Origin: Clostridiales bacterium UBA1381
GTDB lineage: Bacteria > Bacillota > Clostridia > UBA1381
Length of the DNA stretch: 6,845 nucleotides
Direction of reading: 5' to 3'
Assembly: GCA_002305435.1 (NCBI GenBank)
Contig: DBQZ01000065.1
Location: 1-6,845 of the forward strand
In this document: positions 1-5,832 of the stretch, one piece after another
Layout of the letters: every line of letters starts with the position of its first letter
Numbering within the stretch: position 1 is the stretch's first letter
Notes under the pieces: model-generated
The model's database searches: none
What the model was told of the DNA's origin: nothing
What the model saw: only the letters and a program-made list of their open reading frames with translations
Made by a program: the position numbers and the translations under genes

Positions 1-54
1 AGAATAGGGGGATTATAGAATCAATACGGACAGCAATGTTTTAAATGGATTGAT

Positions 55-83
55 TTTCTAAAAAACAGTATTTAGGGTATAAT
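55..83 (+). promoter_or_regulatory. Putative sigma-A-type promoter for the mreB/mbl-led operon
   Basis: A perfect TATAAT -10 box lies at 78-83. At 17 bp spacing the -35 position (55-60, TTTCTA) matches TTGACA poorly, so the promoter is either -10 driven or activator-dependent. A better -35-like TTGATT at 50-55 sits 22 bp away, which is too far. Initiation about 7 bp after the box would start the transcript near position 90. That leaves a leader of about 35 nt before the ATG at 125. No other good promoter was noticed in the short intergenic gaps downstream, so this may serve the whole gene string. The assignment is inferred from sequence alone. Confidence 0.45.
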
Positions 84-86
84 ACT
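67..86. repeat. Inverted repeat AGTATT-N8-AATACT overlapping the -10 box
   Basis: Perfect 6-bp arms at 67-72 and 81-86 flank an 8-bp centre (TAGGGTAT) and overlap the TATAAT box. The position is what one would expect for a repressor operator, but the arms are AT-rich and short, so chance is a real alternative. The repeat itself is certain. A regulatory role is only a guess. Confidence 0.3.
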
Positions 87-124
87 ATTTGATGAAGATA
101 ATAAATGGAAAGTTGGATCAGTTG

Positions 125-1147
125 ATGTTTCATAAAGACATAGGTATTGATTTGGGAACAGCTACAGTCCTTATTTATATAAAGGGCGAGGGTATTGTCC
201 TGCGAGAACCGTCCGTAGTGGCGGTTGATACCCGCACTAATACAGTTATTGCCGTCGGGGAAGAAGCAAGAAAAATGATAGGCAAAACACCTCCTTATAT
301 AGAAGCAGTGCGGCCCTTAAATGACGGCGTTATCTCTAATTATACGCTTACAGAAGCGATGATAAAAACTTTTATAAAAAAAATATTAAAACGCACATTT
401 GGAAGGACACGTATAATGATGTGCGTTCCCAGCGGAGTTACGGATGTTGAGCAGAGAGCTGTTATAGAAACGGCAAGAGAAGCGGGAGCAAAAGATGTTT
501 ACGTAATCGAAGAGCCGGTGGCGGCAGCTGTCGGGGCGGGCGCTGATATATCACGGCCCCGTGGTGTAATGGTTGTCGACATAGGGGGAGGTACGACTGA
601 TATTGCGGTGATTTCGCTTGGCAATATAGTTGTCAGCCGTTCTATAAAGATAGCCGGAGATGAGTTTACCGACGCTGTAATCCGTTACGTCCGCAAGGCA
701 CATAATATGATAATCGGCCCGCAGACGGCTGAGGCGGTAAAAATTGCTGTCGGGAGCGTATGTGAGGGATACGATTTGAGTATAGTGGCACGTGGTGTAA
801 GTATGTTATCGGGACTTCCGGTGAAAAAAATAATTACCGCAGACGAGCTGCGGCCGTCGTTTGAGGATTTCGTTTATAATATCACCGAACGCATATGCGA
901 GGTACTTGAGGAAACGCCGCCCGAGCTTCATGCAGACCTGCTTGAGGACGGGATAATTCTCACCGGTGCAGGTTCGCTTGTACGGGGACTTGACAAGAGA
1001 ATTGCCGATGCTGTCGGACTTTTTGTGCGTCGTGCCGATGATATTGAGGCCTGCGTTGCAAAAGGAGCCGGTGCGGCTCTTGAAAATATAGATATTATAA
1101 GCGATCCGACAAGGACTTATTATAAAAGAGCATATGTAAGAGAATAG
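125..1147 (+). CDS. mbl: MreB/Mbl-family rod-shape-determining actin homologue
   Basis: Bacterial actin of the MreB/Mbl family. It polymerises with ATP at the inner face of the membrane and guides lateral cell-wall synthesis. Visible motifs (numbered from the ATG at 125, 340 aa): phosphate-1 loop DIGIDLGTA at 5-13; EEPVAAAVGAG from 129; phosphate-2 loop DIGGGTTD at 152-159; adenosine motif GIILTGAGSLVRGLD at 276-290; and C-terminal VAKGAGAALEN. The frame is open from a TTG at 89 and an ATG at 92, but homologues begin MFxxDIGIDLGTA, exactly as the ATG at 125 gives. A start at 89 or 92 would also fall at the inferred transcription start. The ribosome site is weak (GGAAAG at 107-112 or GGA at 115-117). 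No mreC or mreD follows. The neighbour fabZ and the Bacillus spoIIID-mbl-flhO-flhP-fabZ order favour mbl over mreB. The usual GDxFD segment reads GDEFT here. Family is certain; paralogue name is probable. Confidence 0.93.
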   Translation: MFHKDIGIDLGTATVLIYIKGEGIVLREPSVVAVDTRTNTVIAVGEEARKMIGKTPPYIEAVRPLNDGVISNYTLTEAMIKTFIKKILKRTFGRTRIMMCVPSGVTDVEQRAVIETAREAGAKDVYVIEEPVAAAVGAGADISRPRGVMVVDIGGGTTDIAVISLGNIVVSRSIKIAGDEFTDAVIRYVRKAHNMIIGPQTAEAVKIAVGSVCEGYDLSIVARGVSMLSGLPVKKIITADELRPSFEDFVYNITERICEVLEETPPELHADLLEDGIILTGAGSLVRGLDKRIADAVGLFVRRADDIEACVAKGAGAALENIDIISDPTRTYYKRAYVRE

Positions 1148-1162
1148 AAAGGAAAATATATC

Positions 1163-1612
1163 ATGGAAACAATCTTATCAAATATCGACATTCAAAATAT
1201 CCTGCCCCACCGTTACCCATTTTTGTTGGTGGACAAGATTATAGAGTTTGAAGAGGGCAAATCTATAAAGGGCATAAAGAACGTTACGGCGAACGAACCG
1301 CAGTTTACCGGACATTTCCCGGGAAACCCAATAATGCCGGGCGTTCTGATATGTGAATCATTAGCGCAGCTGGGAGCCGTTATGCTTTTGTCGATGCCTG
1401 AAAACCGCGGCAAACTCGGAGTGTTTACGGGGATAAACAACTTTAAATTCCGCCGTCAGGTGGTTCCCGGAGACACTATGGTACTCGAAGCAGAACTCAT
1501 ACAGTACCGCCATTCTATGGGCAAGGCTAACGTAAAGGCTACTGTGGACGGTCAGGTGGCAGCAATGGGCGAGATAAGCTTTGCCGTAGTGGAGAATGCT
1601 GCCAACAAATGA
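1163..1612 (+). CDS. fabZ: 3-hydroxyacyl-[acyl-carrier-protein] dehydratase FabZ
   Basis: Cytosolic hot-dog-fold enzyme that dehydrates (3R)-hydroxyacyl-ACP to trans-2-enoyl-ACP in type II fatty-acid elongation. The 149-residue length is normal for the family. LPHRYPFLLVDK spans 14-25, and the active-site segment HFPGNPIMPG spans 51-60. The catalytic pair is visible as His51 and Glu65 (in VLICESLAQ). KFRRQVVPGD follows at the expected place before the last strands. The start ATG lies 15 bp after the mreB/mbl stop and is preceded by AAAGGAA. The stop codon overlaps the start of the methyltransferase gene in an ATGA, which suggests translational coupling. No other fab genes are in the window, so this copy stands apart from any main fatty-acid cluster, as it does beside mbl in Bacillus subtilis. 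Confidence 0.97.
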   Translation: METILSNIDIQNILPHRYPFLLVDKIIEFEEGKSIKGIKNVTANEPQFTGHFPGNPIMPGVLICESLAQLGAVMLLSMPENRGKLGVFTGINNFKFRRQVVPGDTMVLEAELIQYRHSMGKANVKATVDGQVAAMGEISFAVVENAANK

Positions 1613-2370
1613 TAAATAACGGAGAATGTATAGACGACCTGCAAATAAAAGGTCTTAGGCTGATACAGAAAAACGATGGCTTTAAATTCGGCATAGACGC
1701 TGTGCTTCTGTCAGATTTTGCTAAAAATGCTACGCCCGGAAAAGTTATGGATCTTTGCACCGGTACCGGGGTAATACCCCTGCTTTTGTGGGCAAAAACA
1801 GCCTCGCCCGATATATCGGGACTTGAAATACAGGCGGACATGGCGGATATGGCAAGACGCAGCGTCGAGCTTAACGGAGTAGGGGAGAGGGTACATATTT
1901 TTGAGGGAGACTTAAAAAACGCATCTGAGATGTTCGGAAGATGCGTTTTTGATGTTGTAACTTGCAATCCTCCCTATATTGAAACCGGAGCCGCCATAAC
2001 GAACGACACAGATGCTGTTACAGCCGCAAGGCATGAGCTTTTATGCAGTCTTGAAGATGTTATACGCTCAGCAGCGGAGATACTAAAGCCGTTGGGGCGG
2101 TTTTACATGATACACCGTCCCGGACGGCTGGCGGATATACTTTGCTGTATGCGAAAATACCGTCTTGAACCGAAAACACTGCGTTTTGTGCATCCATCCC
2201 CTAACAAGCCGCCGAAAATGCTGCTTGTGGAAGGACGCAAAAACAGCGGCCGTGAGCTCAGGATAATGGCTCCACTGTTTGTTCATGACGGAAACGGCGG
2301 CTACAGTGCGGAGATAGAAGCTATCTACGGCCGTGACGGTCAGGAAAAGAACGGAAAGGAAGGAAAATGA
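1609..2370 (+). CDS. trmN6: TrmN6/YabB-family tRNA1(Val) (adenine-N6)-methyltransferase
   Basis: SAM-dependent class I methyltransferase. The best-known family member, E. coli TrmN6 (YfiC), makes m6A at position 37 of tRNA1(Val); the Bacillus counterpart is YabB. Visible in 253 residues: the family N-terminus GFKFGIDAVLLSDFA at 24-38; SAM-binding motif I DLCTGTG at 48-54; an acidic residue after the second strand (E73 in GLEIQ); and the N6-adenine methylase motif NPPY at 120-123. Downstream, RHELLCSLEDVIRSAAEIL and HRPGRLADIL resemble YabB closely. The last dozen residues, rich in Lys, Glu and Gly, look like an unstructured tail. The ATG is inside the fabZ stop (ATGA), and the gene ends in another ATGA overlap with rsmI. 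The yabB-rsmI pairing is conserved in Firmicutes and supports a role in translation-apparatus modification. The tRNA substrate is inferred from the family. Confidence 0.88.
   Translation: MINNGECIDDLQIKGLRLIQKNDGFKFGIDAVLLSDFAKNATPGKVMDLCTGTGVIPLLLWAKTASPDISGLEIQADMADMARRSVELNGVGERVHIFEGDLKNASEMFGRCVFDVVTCNPPYIETGAAITNDTDAVTAARHELLCSLEDVIRSAAEILKPLGRFYMIHRPGRLADILCCMRKYRLEPKTLRFVHPSPNKPPKMLLVEGRKNSGRELRIMAPLFVHDGNGGYSAEIEAIYGRDGQEKNGKEGK
1760..1820. repeat. Cluster of short perfect palindromes inside trmN6
   Basis: Three near-adjacent inverted repeats lie in the methyltransferase coding region: CCGGTACCGG at 1760-1769 (perfect 10-bp palindrome), GGGGTA-A-TACCCC at 1768-1780 (6-bp arms, one-base centre), and CCCGATATATCGGG at 1807-1820 (perfect 14-bp palindrome). 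The first codes for part of the SAM-binding loop (TGTG), so its bases are partly fixed by the protein. All three could fold locally in mRNA. A function beyond coding is not shown. Confidence 0.35.
1915..1950 (+). repeat. Perfect 12-bp inverted repeat with terminator-like T-run inside trmN6
   Basis: The arms AAAAACGCATCT (1915-1926) and AGATGCGTTTTT (1939-1950) are exact reverse complements separated by 12 bases (1927-1938). In RNA this gives a stem flanked by an A-tract and a U-tract, the shape of a bidirectional intrinsic terminator, although the GC core is short (CGCATCT). A competing small hairpin, CATCT-G-AGATG at 1922-1932, uses the same left-arm bases. It lies mid-gene, just before the NPPY codons, so full termination would abolish trmN6 and everything downstream. 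Pausing or chance is likelier. Confidence 0.35.
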
Positions 2371-3203
2371 GCGGAACTTTATACTTGTGCGCAACGCCTA
2401 TCGGAAATCTCGGCGATATTTCTAAAAGATGCCTTGATACTCTTTCATCGGTAGATATAATAGCCGCTGAGGACACACGCAGAACATTGCAGCTTTTAAA
2501 TCATTTTGGCATATCAAAACCGCTCACGAGCTATCATGAACATAATAAGCGTGAAAAGGGCGAATATATAGCAAGGCTTTTGCGGGAGGGGAAGAATATA
2601 GCCCTCGTTTCAGATGCCGGTACGCCGGCAATTTCTGATCCTGGCGAGGACATTGTGAGAATCTGCGCCGAAAATGGTCTGGCGGTAACGTCAATACCGG
2701 GTCCTGTAGCGGGCGTGAACGCTCTTATATTATCCGGACTTTCGACAAGCCGGTTTGCATTTGAGGGATTTTTATCGGTGAATAAGCGTCATCGGCGGGA
2801 GCATTTGGAAAGTGTGAAAAACGACACTCATACGCTGATATTTTACGAGGCGCCCCATAAACTTTTGTATACGCTTGAGGATATGAAAAACGCTTTCGGA
2901 GCCGAAAGACGAATTGCGCTCGTGCGGGAACTTACAAAACTCCATGAGGAAGTTATCCGCACTACCCTTGGCGAGGCTCTTTCATTTTACGAGGAACGTT
3001 CGCCGCGCGGCGAGTACGTCATAATTGTAGAAGGAGCCACCGAGCAGGAGGCTGCTGAGGATTGGTGGGAGACGCTGTCGGTCGAGGAACACGTTGATAA
3101 ATATATATCAGACGGCGTGACGCAGAAAGAGGCAATCAAGCTGGCTGCCCGTGATCGGGGAGTGCCTAAAAGGGAGATATACAGCGAATATCACAAAATT
3201 TAG
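2367..3203 (+). CDS. rsmI: 16S rRNA (cytidine(1402)-2'-O)-methyltransferase RsmI
   Basis: Tetrapyrrole-methylase-fold enzyme that 2'-O-methylates C1402 of 16S rRNA in the decoding centre, using SAM. Family motifs are all present in 278 residues: LYLCATPIGNLGDIS at 5-19, AAEDTRRT at 33-40, SYHEHN at 55-60, SDAGTPAISDPG at 82-93, and PGPVAGVNALILSGL at 111-125. FYEAPHK and the SPRGEY segment follow. After a linker near WWETL comes the small C-terminal RsmI domain (EHVDKYI, then QKEAIKLAARDRGVPKREIY). The length is typical. The ATG overlaps the trmN6 stop in an ATGA, with AAAGGAAGG just upstream. In B. subtilis a GIY-YIG nuclease gene (yazA) sits between the two methyltransferases; here it is absent. 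A 14-bp GC palindrome at 3000-3013 falls within the SPRGEY codons. Confidence 0.96.
   Translation: MSGTLYLCATPIGNLGDISKRCLDTLSSVDIIAAEDTRRTLQLLNHFGISKPLTSYHEHNKREKGEYIARLLREGKNIALVSDAGTPAISDPGEDIVRICAENGLAVTSIPGPVAGVNALILSGLSTSRFAFEGFLSVNKRHRREHLESVKNDTHTLIFYEAPHKLLYTLEDMKNAFGAERRIALVRELTKLHEEVIRTTLGEALSFYEERSPRGEYVIIVEGATEQEAAEDWWETLSVEEHVDKYISDGVTQKEAIKLAARDRGVPKREIYSEYHKI
3000..3013. repeat. Perfect 14-bp GC palindrome in rsmI
   Basis: TCGCCGCGCGGCGA is its own reverse complement and is the most GC-rich short run noticed in the window. It encodes the conserved Ser-Pro-Arg-Gly-Glu stretch of RsmI, which explains much of it. It may fold into a small hairpin or cruciform. No function is implied. 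Confidence 0.3.
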
Positions 3204-3209
3204 AGAGGA
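3203..3209 (+). promoter_or_regulatory. Ribosome binding site deciding the start at 3219
   Basis: GAGAGGA immediately follows or overlaps the rsmI stop. It leaves 9 bases before the ATG at 3219 but none before the in-frame ATG at 3210. The downstream ATG is therefore the functional start. Confidence 0.65.
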
Positions 3210-3218
3210 ATGGTTGAG

Positions 3219-3503
3219 ATGGCAAAGAAAAAAAGCGCCGTTTTGCCGGTACTTGCTGCCGTGGGAGCCGGGCTTATTTACGGAGCCTATAAGGGTAAGG
3301 GTATATTTAATAAACCACGTTTTCAGAAACAGCATGATGCGGTATCACGATATATAAGCACGCATTATCCGGGAGCATTTTATGATCCGATCCAAGCATC
3401 TGATAACGGCTGGCTGACGGTTGTACATTGGCAGAGCCGAAATATAGGCCTGTTCATCACGGTGACGGAGCAGGGGGATTTCGTGTTTTCGGAATTAAAA
3501 TGA
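3219..3503 (+). CDS. Small protein of unknown function with one N-terminal membrane segment
   Basis: I do not recognise this 94-residue protein. It opens with a basic MAKKK, then a hydrophobic, Ala/Gly-rich stretch (VLPVLAAVGAGLIYGAY, about 9-25) that could be a membrane anchor or an uncleaved signal. The remainder, about 65 residues, is soluble. It contains a Lys-rich linker, RYISTHYPGAFYDPIQ, and strand-like segments GWLTVVHW and IGLFITVTEQGDFVFSEL. The alternating hydrophobic pattern suggests a small alpha/beta domain held on the membrane. An in-frame ATG at 3210 would sit directly against the ribosome site and is rejected. The gene lies 15 bp after rsmI and 16 bp before the large membrane protein. 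Orientation and spacing favour co-transcription. That it is a real gene is supported by both ribosome site and packing. Its role is unknown. Confidence 0.75.
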   Translation: MAKKKSAVLPVLAAVGAGLIYGAYKGKGIFNKPRFQKQHDAVSRYISTHYPGAFYDPIQASDNGWLTVVHWQSRNIGLFITVTEQGDFVFSELK

Positions 3504-3507
3504 GTGC

Positions 3508-3512
3508 GGAGG
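3508..3512 (+). promoter_or_regulatory. Ribosome binding site deciding the start at 3520
   Basis: A perfect GGAGG sits 7 bases before the ATG at 3520. The in-frame TTG at 3514 would be only 1 base away from it and cannot be the start. Confidence 0.75.
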
Positions 3513-3519
3513 TTTGTTA

Positions 3520-5151
3520 ATGAAGGAAAGATTCTCAAGGCTCAGAGGCAAAACCGGCCTTTTTGACAGGCTGGGAATGTTAATGAGCTTTTGCTTTTTA
3601 CTGCTTCTGGTGCGTGGATTTGGCGGTCTGGGATATTCGGCAGTTATGGACGACTGGTTCTTATATTTCGGCACTTCAACATATGACAACATCTGGAGCG
3701 AGTATATCATACCTAATGACAAACTATCCATACGCCCTCTTGCCGGACTGCTCGATTGCTTTGTGGTAGCGCCGCTGTCTGATTACATAGGATATATTCA
3801 GCTTGCGCTTACAGCTCTTTTAATAGCCGCCTTGTGGCTTTTTTGGACTCTGTTTAGAGAAAACAAGCTCCAAGTCGGAGGGATATTCCTGATTGCACTA
3901 AGCCTTGCTCCGACCTCGTTTGAAGCGGTATACTGGCTTTCGGCTGCCACGAGGATAATACCGGCTCTGTTTTTTACGGCTCTTGCGTGCAAGCAGGCAA
4001 TGGCTTATATAAGAACACGAAAAACGGTATACTTCATCCTTTTTTATATTTTCGGGATTTGTTCGATGGGCTTTTATGAGGCAGCGGTTCCGGTATATAT
4101 AATACTTGCACTGATGCTGATAGCCGGCGAACGTTCAAAGCCGGAAGCAAGGGCGCTTGCCGTTTCCCTCCTGCTTCAAACAGCGGTTTTAGCAGCTTAT
4201 TACATCATACATTCTGCAACAAAGGAAATAGCAACACGAGGACAAATATCTTCATTTGCCTTGATTTTCGAGCATTTTCCGGAAACGATAGATAAAATGT
4301 GGACGCTTTTTACAGTGTATCTGCCATGGCTGTTTTCACGTGCGTGGACAAACGGTCTGGAACTGTTGAAGGGAAGCGCACCGTACTTCATCCCGGTAGC
4401 CCTGATGGCAGGCGTATTCGGCTTTTTCGCAGCCCGAAACCATGCCCGTACAAGCTCAAGGATAATATACACCTTCTTCACTGGCTTTTTTATTTTCCTC
4501 GGCGGAATAGCGGTATATTTCGTGTTGGATAACATCCGTTTGCCGATACGTATAACGTATCTGCCGATGGTGGGATTATTGCTGATGGTTGAGTCCGTTT
4601 TGGGGCTTCTGCTTTTTGGCAAAAGCGGCAAATTTATCTACGGCGTTATTTGTGCCGCAGCCGCGTTTGTGTGCGTTGTTGCAGGTATAGGGGAAGTGGA
4701 ACAGTACAGGCGGGTAAGCCGCTCCGATGTTGAAGTTGCCGCCAATATTTTCAACAGCGGCCTTATCGAAGATATGCTTGATGAAAACCATTATATGTGG
4801 CTTTTTAACACGCCGGAATATTATTTCCCCGAAGAAGTCTGCTATTACGAGCATATACGTTCAGCCGTACAGACCGAGGCGGCGCTTACGAATTGCTTGA
4901 TGTATTACACCGGAGAATACAGGATAAACACGATACAGCCGGTGGATGATGGGGATCTTGCACGTCTGTATATACCGGCTGAAGGTGAAACGTTCTACTA
5001 CGCCGGGCTTGAGGATGATTTGTCCGTAACACGGCTTACACTGACCGGCAGGGAAGGGCTGTATTATGAACTTTTAAGAGAGGACGGGAGCCTTTTCGGA
5101 ACGCTCGGTTTTGACAGCGCATCAGGCGGATATTTGTTTAGAAAGACTTGA
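3520..5151 (+). CDS. Polytopic membrane protein, GT-C glycosyltransferase-like
   Basis: A 543-residue membrane protein with about ten to twelve hydrophobic segments up to residue 391, then a soluble C-terminal domain of about 150 residues. After the first membrane segment (about 19-34), the first loop carries an acidic pair, MDDWFLYF (D44, D45), followed by IRPLAGLLD (71-79). Next comes FEAVYWLSAATRIIPA (134-149), and later MGFYEAAVPVY (183-193). An acidic pair after helix 1, with E and R residues near helix ends, is typical of GT-C enzymes, which move sugars from polyprenyl-phosphate donors outside the membrane. It also resembles GtrII-like proteins. This is recognition by pattern, not a confirmed family match. 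The C-terminal part is rich in Tyr and acidic residues and may be extracytoplasmic. Start chosen at 3520 by its GGAGG site. An O-antigen-polymerase-like or other envelope protein is the main alternative. Confidence 0.6.
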   Translation: MKERFSRLRGKTGLFDRLGMLMSFCFLLLLVRGFGGLGYSAVMDDWFLYFGTSTYDNIWSEYIIPNDKLSIRPLAGLLDCFVVAPLSDYIGYIQLALTALLIAALWLFWTLFRENKLQVGGIFLIALSLAPTSFEAVYWLSAATRIIPALFFTALACKQAMAYIRTRKTVYFILFYIFGICSMGFYEAAVPVYIILALMLIAGERSKPEARALAVSLLLQTAVLAAYYIIHSATKEIATRGQISSFALIFEHFPETIDKMWTLFTVYLPWLFSRAWTNGLELLKGSAPYFIPVALMAGVFGFFAARNHARTSSRIIYTFFTGFFIFLGGIAVYFVLDNIRLPIRITYLPMVGLLLMVESVLGLLLFGKSGKFIYGVICAAAAFVCVVAGIGEVEQYRRVSRSDVEVAANIFNSGLIEDMLDENHYMWLFNTPEYYFPEEVCYYEHIRSAVQTEAALTNCLMYYTGEYRINTIQPVDDGDLARLYIPAEGETFYYAGLEDDLSVTRLTLTGREGLYYELLREDGSLFGTLGFDSASGGYLFRKT

Positions 5152-5155
5152 TTTA

Positions 5156-5821
5156 ATGGAAAGAAAGCTTTTAATAGGCGGGCGGAGCATTAGCTATGAG
5201 CTTATCCGCAAAAATGTAAAGAACGTAAACATTACCGTGCGACATGACGGTACTGTGCGGGTTTCAGCGCCAAAGGGTGTGCCGGAGAAGGATATTCGTG
5301 ACATACTGTATCAAAAAGAGGATTTTTTGATTAAAAATATCGAAAGATGCAAAACACGAACTTTTCCGGAGGAAATATTCTATTTTGGCAAATCCCTCCC
5401 GGTGATATACGGAAAAGGAAACCGCATCTGCGACGGATACGCCATTATTGCGGATAAGGAGCATTTTGGCGAATGTTTAAAAGTGCTGTATAAACAGGCG
5501 GCTATGGAAAACTTCCCGCAAATATACGAATGCGCATATAAAAGGTTTCGGGGGATAGAAAAACCGGGACTGCGCTTTCGCAGCATGAAGACACGCTGGG
5601 GAAGCTATAGCAGAGTGAGCGGTATGGTAACACTGAATACAGCACTTGCCGCTGCTCCGCCGATTTGCATTGAAGCGGTAGCAGCCCATGAGCTTGCACA
5701 CGTCTATGTTATGAATCACAGCAAGGACTTTTATCGTGTATTGCTTTCGGCAATGCCGGAATACAGAAGCTGCCATGAATTGCTGAAGCAGTTTTCAGCA
5801 TCAATATATGCGCAGATATAG
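5156..5821 (+). CDS. YgjP/WLM-family (DUF45) zinc metallopeptidase
   Basis: Predicted cytosolic metalloprotease of the YgjP type (DUF45 / WLM-SprT-like gluzincins). In 221 residues: an N-terminal beta-rich part (SYELIRKNVKNVNITVRHDGTVRVSAP), then the hallmark MKTRWGSYS at 144-152 and TLNTALA. The zinc motif HELAH lies at 178-182, with E179 as catalytic base. A third ligand, His188, sits in MNHSKDFY. All key residues are intact. The frame is open back to a TTG at 5111, but that start would overlap the upstream gene by about 40 bp and add residues that the family does not have. The ATG at 5156, 4 bp after the upstream stop, is preferred although its ribosome site is weak (AGAAAG). Coupling to the upstream gene is likely. 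The physiological substrate is unknown for the family in general. Confidence 0.88.
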   Translation: MERKLLIGGRSISYELIRKNVKNVNITVRHDGTVRVSAPKGVPEKDIRDILYQKEDFLIKNIERCKTRTFPEEIFYFGKSLPVIYGKGNRICDGYAIIADKEHFGECLKVLYKQAAMENFPQIYECAYKRFRGIEKPGLRFRSMKTRWGSYSRVSGMVTLNTALAAAPPICIEAVAAHELAHVYVMNHSKDFYRVLLSAMPEYRSCHELLKQFSASIYAQI

Positions 5822-5832
5822 AGGAGTTAAAA

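Noticed and set aside
28..35. GGACAG as a SpoIIID-type binding box
   Set aside because: It is an incomplete match to the short consensus and could occur by chance; nothing else supports it.
3..44. Short open stretch ending in TAA at 42-44 as the tail of an upstream gene such as spoIIID
   Set aside because: Only 13 codons are visible and they do not resemble the SpoIIID C-terminus; there is too little sequence to decide.
50..55. TTGATT as -35 box for the TATAAT at 78-83
   Set aside because: The spacing is 22 bp, too long for a standard sigma-A promoter.
89..124. N-terminal extension of mreB/mbl from TTG 89 or ATG 92
   Set aside because: It coincides with the inferred transcription start, has no ribosome site at a usable distance, and is absent from the family N-terminus.
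1315..1326. TTTCCCGGGAAA palindrome in fabZ
   Set aside because: It encodes the conserved active-site HFPGN stretch; coding constraint is sufficient.
1539..1967. Minus-strand open frame of 142 codons across fabZ/trmN6
   Set aside because: It is antisense to two genes with intact family motifs and has no recognisable product.
2615..2630. TGCCGG-TACG-CCGGCA hairpin in rsmI
   Set aside because: The stem falls on codons for the invariant DAGTPAIS motif, so protein constraint explains it.
3151..3357. Plus-strand 68-codon frame across the rsmI end
   Set aside because: It overlaps the conserved RsmI C-terminal domain and the small protein in another frame, without a ribosome site.
4200..4631. Minus-strand open frame of 143 codons within the GT-C-like gene
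   Set aside because: Its product shows no recognisable domain and it lies wholly opposite a strongly supported membrane-protein gene; it is an antisense shadow.
5111..5155. TTG start for the metallopeptidase
   Set aside because: It would overlap the upstream gene by about 40 bp and adds residues not seen in YgjP-type proteins; the ATG at 5156 is 4 bp after the upstream stop.
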